A stretch of DNA of 43,574 nucleotides from a virus, in IMG/VR virus record IMGVR_UViG_3300038309_000034, positions 1-43,574 of that record. One strand, 5' to 3'. The notes beneath the pieces are model-generated. The model was not told the DNA's origin. It searched no databases and saw only the letters and a program-made list of their open reading frames with translations. A program made the translations under genes and the position numbers. Positions within the stretch are counted from its first letter, which is position 1. Every line of letters begins with the position of its first letter. Positions 38,991 to 43,574 of this stretch are shown here, piece after piece.

Positions 38991-39757
38991 TGAACCTTCT
39001 TGTAATCGGGGATATTCATGCCCCCGGCAACTTGAGATCCTACTTAAGGCACATCAAGGATACAGCAGAAAGATTCAATATTGATCGGCTCGTCCAAATA
39101 GGGGATCTGGTGGATTTCCACTATATATCTCGGCACCCCACCGAGACAGATGCCCTGAATGCCATACAGGAACTCGATGAAGCCAAAAAGGAAATTAAAA
39201 GATGGACCAGGGAGTTCCCGGATATGCAGATCTGTCAAGGAAACCATGACATGATCCCGTATCGCCAAGCAAGTTCTATGATGATTCCTCCTGAGTTTAT
39301 GCGCTCATTGAACGATCTGTTGGACCTGCCGGACACTTGGACCTGGCACAGACACATCAAGATCGGAAATACAGTCATTGAACATGGCCTTGGGTCTGGT
39401 GGAATGTACGGAGCCAAGAGGACTGCTGAAAAGTACCGCTGCAATTACATCCAGGGACACACGCATTCCTATGGAGGAGTCTGGTGGCTGGATGGTCCCT
39501 TTGACCGCCTGTTCGCAATGCAGGTGGGATGTGGGGTGGATACCAGTAAGTACTTTATGCGGTATGGGCGGGATATATTTAAACATAACGTGGCACTGGG
39601 TTGCGGGGTTGTGCTTGACGCCGACTCAAAGAACCCCTTACCAATCTATGTACCTATTAAGGAGAAGCATGCACATAGCATCAACGGAAAGACGAATAGC
39701 GTTCAGAAGGCAGAAGCTCATGGACGATCTCCAGGCAGAAGTGTTGGCCGGAACTAA
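38990..39757 (+). CDS. Calcineurin-like metallophosphoesterase
   Basis: The 255-residue protein has the complete metallophosphoesterase set: G-D8-I-H10, G-D-L-V-D, G-N-H-D and G-H-T-H, which bind two metals. Phage members act on nucleotides, DNA ends or phosphorylated proteins; the substrate is not given by the sequence. It starts on the stop of the previous gene (TAATG) and overlaps the next one by 89 bases. Confidence 0.88.
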   Translation: MNLLVIGDIHAPGNLRSYLRHIKDTAERFNIDRLVQIGDLVDFHYISRHPTETDALNAIQELDEAKKEIKRWTREFPDMQICQGNHDMIPYRQASSMMIPPEFMRSLNDLLDLPDTWTWHRHIKIGNTVIEHGLGSGGMYGAKRTAEKYRCNYIQGHTHSYGGVWWLDGPFDRLFAMQVGCGVDTSKYFMRYGRDIFKHNVALGCGVVLDADSKNPLPIYVPIKEKHAHSINGKTNSVQKAEAHGRSPGRSVGRN

Positions 39758-39929
39758 GGCCACTGATATAAAAAAGAAATACAAAAAGCAAGCGGAGGAA
39801 TTGAACATTGAGCTTGATGACCAGATTGCCTTCTTCGAAAGCTACAGTCTCCCCAGTAAATCGACCAAAGTGCTCATTGGCCATGCTTCAGTGGATCAAA
39901 GAGGCATTTCCGATAAGAGTTCCTCCTGA
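39669..39929 (+). CDS. Small unknown protein, largely overlapping the phosphoesterase end
   Basis: ATG 39669 follows AAGGAG by four bases and gives 86 residues, with 89 bases shared with the phosphoesterase in another frame. A shorter form from ATG 39720 is possible. The product has a charged helical segment (LAGTKATDIKKKYKKQAEEL) and a Ser-rich tail. Terminase small subunits and helix-turn-helix proteins can look like this, but no family is recognised. Confidence 0.55.
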   Translation: MHIASTERRIAFRRQKLMDDLQAEVLAGTKATDIKKKYKKQAEELNIELDDQIAFFESYSLPSKSTKVLIGHASVDQRGISDKSSS

Positions 39930-40032
39930 TGATATCATGGGGGACCCCCAGAAACTTTTGGCCTTTGCCAATAAACAGAAAGGAGAACAGGATGTCATTA
40001 AGCTTATGGAATCGTGCGTTGACTCCTTTTAG
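39883..40032 (+). CDS. Small unknown protein, 49 residues
   Basis: The frame from ATG 39883 to the TAG at 40032 encodes W-I-K-E-A-F-P-I-R-V-P-P-D-D and a following helix (PQKLLAFANKQKGEQDVIKL). The composition is protein-like, but no strong ribosome binding site is visible. It overlaps both neighbours. A start at ATG 39937 cannot be excluded. Confidence 0.45.
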   Translation: MLQWIKEAFPIRVPPDDIMGDPQKLLAFANKQKGEQDVIKLMESCVDSF

Positions 40033-40429
40033 GATACTCATGTGCTCACTGCGCATTATTGCGCCGTGGAACAGGGCGGTGTATCATGTGAAGGTTGACA
40101 ACGTGGTACTGGGAACCCTAACAGTGAGGTACATTGGAAAACTTACCGGACTCTCCATAGGGAATGTTCATGCAGACTTTAAGGGGGATGCCATGAAGTG
40201 GGTCTTTAGTGACGTGAGACGAATAGTGAGGGCACTCAATGCTTATCATGATGCCCTTCTCAAAATAAAGTCATCTGGAATTGGAATTCTTCAGGCAGCC
40301 ATAGATGATAAAGACCTTACACCTAACCTTAATAGACTACTCGGACAGGGGGGATTCCAAGCAACCACACGAGTAGCCGGAAAAACAATATACAGGAGAG
40401 AACTATGGGAGATCCCTTCACTTCAGTAG
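39992..40429 (+). CDS. Unknown protein upstream of tail assembly gene
   Basis: ATG 39992 follows AAAGGAGA; upstream in-frame starts lie inside the previous genes. The 145-residue product resembles an acyltransferase-free small phage protein, with a basic N-terminus (LSLWNRALTPFRILMCSLRI), a strand-rich centre and a helical C-terminal half. It lies where T7 has genes 6.7-7. No function is assigned. Confidence 0.6.
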   Translation: MSLSLWNRALTPFRILMCSLRIIAPWNRAVYHVKVDNVVLGTLTVRYIGKLTGLSIGNVHADFKGDAMKWVFSDVRRIVRALNAYHDALLKIKSSGIGILQAAIDDKDLTPNLNRLLGQGGFQATTRVAGKTIYRRELWEIPSLQ

Positions 40430-40734
40430 TTGCAGCCGTTAGCATCTCCTACTGGCAAGGAGAAGAGGCTAAAAAGGAAGCCGAACGAGCCGAACGTAGG
40501 CAGGCTCTTGCTGAGCGCAGGGCTGAGCTTATAGATGCAGCCAGGAGACGGCAGGCAGCAGACGAAGAGCGACGCCAACGTGAATTACTGCCCCCTATCA
40601 TTGGAAGCCAGACACCACAGTCAGAACTCGGCATAGCCGCATTGGAAGCCGATGTAACCCAAGAAGACCAGACAGATGAAACACCTTCTGGGGTACAGAT
40701 TGGGACTACTAAGAAACAGACAGGAGGGGCTTGA
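40405..40734 (+). CDS. Probable tail assembly/virion protein (gp7.3 position)
   Basis: The 109-residue product has a short non-polar N-terminus, a strongly charged coiled-coil-like helix at about residues 20-62 (many Glu, Arg, Ala), and a polar tail rich in Gln, Thr and Asp. It directly precedes the portal gene and its TGA overlaps the portal ATG, as T7 gene 7.3 does upstream of gene 8. T7 gp7.3 is a 99-residue virion protein needed for tail fiber assembly. The assignment is by position and composition. Confidence 0.5.
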   Translation: MGDPFTSVVAAVSISYWQGEEAKKEAERAERRQALAERRAELIDAARRRQAADEERRQRELLPPIIGSQTPQSELGIAALEADVTQEDQTDETPSGVQIGTTKKQTGGA

Positions 40735-42278
40735 TGGCAACAATGACACCCCAAGAATATGCAGAGAGTGCCAAGAGTACCTACCAGAAGCTGGAGGGCC
40801 TGAGGAACCAGTTCCGCGACCGTGCCAGGAAGTACTCCAGGCTGACCCTGCCGTACATTCTTCCTGATGATTCAAGTGATACTGCCAGTCAGGACCTAAT
40901 GCAGGGGTACAGTGCAGAGGGCGGCATAGGCGTTAATACCTTGGCCAACAAGTACGTCAACAGGATGTTCCCGCACTACAGCTACTTCAAGCTGAATGTG
41001 CCGGATGAATTCATTGAATCAAGTGGACTCACCAAGGCCGATGTAGTTAGAACCTCTGTGGCCCTCGAAAAGAAATCCATGAAGCACCTCCAGAAGATCG
41101 GAGCCAGGGCACAGTTTCTTGAAATCAAGAAGCACTTGATTATTACTGGGAACTATCTCCTGCACAAAGCAGAGGATGAAGGACAAGAGCTTGTTGGCTA
41201 TACTATTGATAACTACGTGGTACAGAGGGACCAGCGCGGCAAGCTTCTCACCTGCATTGCCAAGGACAGGACATATCTAAGGGCGCTTCCGGAGGATATT
41301 CAGGCTTTAGTTATTAGGGAACTGGAGGTCTCTGAGGAGGAAGTCTACACAAAAGAGGTAGACTTGTATACCCGCATTGAATACATTGAGGGGGAATACC
41401 TGGTAGTTCGCTCCGCCGAGAGTGCATATCTGAATGACGAAAAGAGGTACAAGCCGGAGAAACTCAGATGGGAACCACTGGTGTGGCATCGGTATCGTAA
41501 GGAACCTTATGGGCGTGGTCTTGTAGAAGACATCTACAATGCCATTTATACACATGACGTCTCCAGTGAGGTGGTATTGCGGGCAGGAGCAATTGCTGCC
41601 GATATTAAGTTCTTTGCCACCAGAGACTCGGGCATTGATATTGATGCAGTTAATGCAGCAGAGTCTGGAACATGGCACTACGGGGATGTCAACAAAGCCG
41701 GAACCTTGCAGGTCAATAAGAATGCTGATCTTCAGATCATGAAATACCTCATGGATGATGCAAAGCAGCTTATAGGCCAGGTATTTATGCGCCTTAATTC
41801 TGCCCTTCGAGAGGGGGAGCGGGTGACAGCCGAGGAGAACCGCATGAGGGCCATTGAGTTGGACCAGATGCACGGAGGTATCTTCTCAGCCCTGGCCAAT
41901 AGTCTCCAGTACAAGGTAGCTGTATGGACCCTGGATGACGTAGGGGCTGATATTGAGGGGACGGAGATTGATGTTACAATCGTTACCGGAATAGATGCCC
42001 TCGGGCGCCAAGCAGAAGCGGAACAGGCAGTTTACCTGGTCAGTGACCTGGCCCAGTGGCAGAATGTTCCTGAGGATATCCGTGACTGGGTTAAGTTCGA
42101 TGCCTGGGTAGCCTTTGTATCCGCAGGCCGTAATATTGATGTAAGCTCTATTATCCGTAACCGGACAGAGTACGAAGAATACATGAACCAAAAAGCGCAA
42201 CAGCAACAGGCATTCAGGGGGACCCAAGGAGGTTCCCAGGAAATGTCTCCTGAAGTTGCAGCACAAGGAGGAATTTAA
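40734..42278 (+). CDS. Portal protein, head-tail connector (gp8-like)
   Basis: The 514-residue protein (T7: 536) forms the twelve-fold ring through which DNA is packaged and ejected. The N-terminal helix (EYAESAKSTYQKLEGLRNQF) and the following R-D-R-A-R-K-Y-S-R-L-T-L-P are typical of T7-like portals, as are the RLNSALREGERVTAEE segment near residue 365 and the Gln-rich C-terminus. GGAGG precedes the ATG, which overlaps the previous stop. Confidence 0.94.
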   Translation: MATMTPQEYAESAKSTYQKLEGLRNQFRDRARKYSRLTLPYILPDDSSDTASQDLMQGYSAEGGIGVNTLANKYVNRMFPHYSYFKLNVPDEFIESSGLTKADVVRTSVALEKKSMKHLQKIGARAQFLEIKKHLIITGNYLLHKAEDEGQELVGYTIDNYVVQRDQRGKLLTCIAKDRTYLRALPEDIQALVIRELEVSEEEVYTKEVDLYTRIEYIEGEYLVVRSAESAYLNDEKRYKPEKLRWEPLVWHRYRKEPYGRGLVEDIYNAIYTHDVSSEVVLRAGAIAADIKFFATRDSGIDIDAVNAAESGTWHYGDVNKAGTLQVNKNADLQIMKYLMDDAKQLIGQVFMRLNSALREGERVTAEENRMRAIELDQMHGGIFSALANSLQYKVAVWTLDDVGADIEGTEIDVTIVTGIDALGRQAEAEQAVYLVSDLAQWQNVPEDIRDWVKFDAWVAFVSAGRNIDVSSIIRNRTEYEEYMNQKAQQQQAFRGTQGGSQEMSPEVAAQGGI

Positions 42279-43207
42279 TGACACATCCCAATGTAACACC
42301 GCCCAACTACATTCAACAGGGACCTGGAGGTTTTCACGTTTCCCCGAATATCACCGGAATTAACCAGCAGCAGGCCTCCCAGTCCGTAGTGACCCAGTCA
42401 GTGGCCCCGGAAGCTTCCGTGATCCAGCGTCCTGCTCCTGTGTATAACAGGCCTGATCCCGCTCAGCCGGGGCCGGAACAGTCCGTCCAGGGTCCCCCGA
42501 TGCAACAGGTTGGGCCGAACTATTATGCAAATCCTGTAATGCCCGCTCAACCCGAAGCACCTCCCGCCCCAGCACCTCAGGCACCGCCTGAAAAAGCACA
42601 GGGCATCGTACAAATGCCAGAGAGCGCCCCTGCTGCATTCTCTATTGGAAGCACCCCCGTGGTATCCCCAGCCGGAGAAGAGAGCACAGAGGCCGAATTG
42701 AAGCGTCTTCGAGAGGAAGTGGCAGCATTTCAGGCCAAGAGAACAAATGAGGTTAATAATATTGTCAAGACCGCTACGCGGGACGCTGCTGGAAAGGCCC
42801 TGCTGGACAAGTGGGTAGATGCTAATCTGTCTTCCTATGAGAAACAGGCCATCAACAGCATTCTGGCTTCTGGAAGCATAAGTGAAGTACAGGATACAAT
42901 GAACAGCTTGGTAACTCGGTACATTGATGCACAAAAAGTTCCAGCTGGTGATGTTATAACAACTCCAGGTAAGCCCCAGACGAATACTCCCAGATATGAA
43001 ATCTCTGGAGGAATAGCCCAAGCATTCAACCCGACAAGTACCCCGGCTGTTGCTCCTGCCAGTACCTACATGAGTGCTCAGGCCTATGAAGCCGCCATGA
43101 TGACCCCGGAGTACAACAGGAATCCTGCTTATAAACAGCAGGTGGATGCTGCACGCCTTGCCAGCATAAAAGTTGATATGTCTCAAAGAGGTCCTAATAG
43201 ACGGTAA
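42278..43207 (+). CDS. Scaffolding protein (gp9-like)
   Basis: The 309-residue protein (T7: 307) guides capsid assembly and leaves before maturation. The N-terminal 140 residues are Pro-, Gln- and Ala-rich and probably disordered; a coiled coil starts at about residue 138 (EAELKRLREEVAAFQ), and the C-terminus is polar and helical. ACAAGGAGG precedes the ATG, which overlaps the portal stop. Order portal-scaffold-capsid is as in T7. Confidence 0.92.
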   Translation: MTHPNVTPPNYIQQGPGGFHVSPNITGINQQQASQSVVTQSVAPEASVIQRPAPVYNRPDPAQPGPEQSVQGPPMQQVGPNYYANPVMPAQPEAPPAPAPQAPPEKAQGIVQMPESAPAAFSIGSTPVVSPAGEESTEAELKRLREEVAAFQAKRTNEVNNIVKTATRDAAGKALLDKWVDANLSSYEKQAINSILASGSISEVQDTMNSLVTRYIDAQKVPAGDVITTPGKPQTNTPRYEISGGIAQAFNPTSTPAVAPASTYMSAQAYEAAMMTPEYNRNPAYKQQVDAARLASIKVDMSQRGPNRR

Positions 43208-43228
43208 CAGTTGTGTCTTCCTTTAGAT

Positions 43229-43324
43229 CTGTGTTCTTATACAAAACATGAATTCTTTAACCCTATAGAAGGGTAGCTAAAATCTCAGTAAAAAAAGAAG
43301 AATCGTAACAGTATAAGAACACAG
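43229..43324. repeat. 14-bp perfect inverted repeat around capsid promoter
   Basis: CTGTGTTCTTATAC (43229-43242) is the exact reverse complement of GTATAAGAACACAG (43311-43324), with a 68-base spacer holding the promoter. The right arm touches the ribosome binding site AAGGA (43326-43330) of the capsid gene. Confidence 0.9.
43251..43271 (+). promoter_or_regulatory. Phage RNA polymerase promoter for capsid gene (phi10 analogue)
   Basis: AATTCTTTAACCCTATAGAA matches the consensus; start is expected at G43268, giving a 70-base leader before the capsid ATG. The position corresponds to phi10 of T7. Confidence 0.88.
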
Positions 43325-43337
43325 AAAGGAAATTATA

Positions 43338-43574
43338 ATGCCCGTACTTGATTATTCAGGATATTTGAACCACCCCGGTCAGTTGAACCTTGCTGGCGAT
43401 GAATTCGCCCTTGCAATCGAACAATTCAATGGTCGGGTAAAGAACAGTGCCATGTGGGCACAGCAGGTGAAACCGTTTTTCACCTTTGTTCCTCTGACTG
43501 GAACCACTACCATGTCCAATGCATCCATGGGTGATGCATCTATTACCAAGGTATCTGCTGGTGTCGAGCCGACT
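43338..43574 (+). CDS. Major capsid protein, N-terminal 79 residues (continues at base 1)
   Basis: The ATG at 43338 follows AGAAAGGA. The first 46 codons, up to 43475, are found only here; the next 33 codons repeat bases 1-99. The N-terminus is MPVLDYSGYLNHPGQLNLAG. Continuation in frame at base 1 gives the full 328-residue capsid protein. The gene follows the scaffold after a 130-base regulatory spacer. Confidence 0.93.
   Translation, partial: MPVLDYSGYLNHPGQLNLAGDEFALAIEQFNGRVKNSAMWAQQVKPFFTFVPLTGTTTMSNASMGDASITKVSAGVEPT
43476..43574. repeat. Right copy of 99-bp terminal overlap
   Basis: This is the exact copy of bases 1-99 and should be removed once when the genome is treated as circular. 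Confidence 0.95.

Noticed and set aside
39378-39668. Upstream part of a 183-codon frame within the phosphoesterase gene
   Set aside because: The phosphoesterase motifs prove the other frame; only the part from ATG 39669 has a good ribosome binding site.
1-43574. Lysogeny module, CRISPR array or insertion sequence
   Set aside because: No integrase, CI-like repressor, transposase or regularly spaced repeats were found; the 18-bp palindromes are dispersed and not spacer-separated.

Overview
The window is a virtually complete genome of a lytic T7-like podophage (Autographiviridae type) infecting a Gram-negative host. All convincing genes are on the + strand. The gene set is that of T7: a single-subunit RNA polymerase, ATP-dependent ligase, primase and helicase, Pol I-type DNA polymerase, 5'-3' exonuclease, portal, scaffold, capsid, two tail tube proteins, internal virion proteins, tail spike, and both terminase subunits. 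No integrase or repressor gene is recognisable. The last 99 bases repeat the first 99 exactly and the capsid reading frame runs in phase across the join. The contig is therefore a circular assembly opened inside the major capsid gene, with about 43,475 unique bases. The host is not named by the sequence; a consensus sigma-70 promoter, a lipoprotein and T7-type ejection proteins point to a Gram-negative bacterium.

Layout: 1-1069 holds the capsid gene end, two tandem structured RNA elements and a strong terminator. 1088-14542 encodes tail tubes A and B, three internal virion proteins, the tail spike, a holin-like protein and an unknown protein. 14555-18375 holds terminase and right-end genes, including an HExxH protein. 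18376-19635 is the only long non-coding stretch; by synteny it should contain the physical genome ends, and it ends in a consensus host promoter. 19636-24566 is the early region ending with RNA polymerase and a terminator. 24567-30267 holds a pair of phage-type promoters, two tRNA-like genes and many small genes, plus ligase, a nucleotidyltransferase-fold protein, a dNTP diphosphohydrolase-like fusion and a lipoprotein. 30268-40032 is DNA metabolism (primase and helicase as separate genes, polymerase, probable SSB, exonuclease, endonuclease VII, phosphoesterase). 39992-43574 leads into tail assembly, portal, scaffold and capsid.

Regulation: host polymerase probably starts at the TTGACA-16-TATAAT promoter near 19542 and makes the phage polymerase. 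That enzyme then probably reads seven candidate sites with consensus near CTTTAACCCTATAGRA, placed before the left end, the post-polymerase genes, the gene at 30268, the SSB candidate, the capsid gene and a right-end gene. Three of these promoters lie inside long inverted repeats. A separate 18-bp palindrome, consensus ACTGGYCAATTGRCCAGT, occurs eight times across the early and middle regions and looks like a binding site for an unidentified dimeric protein.

Most unusual points: the tandem covarying RNA elements after the capsid gene; the palindrome family; promoters nested in inverted repeats; a GH108-like muramidase domain on the gp15-like rather than the gp16-like internal protein, with no recognisable free endolysin; a tRNA-Trp with an extra-long variable arm beside an aberrant tRNA; a split primase/helicase with a Cys-rich gene between; and a Tudor-like tandem repeat fused to a dNTP diphosphohydrolase-like domain.
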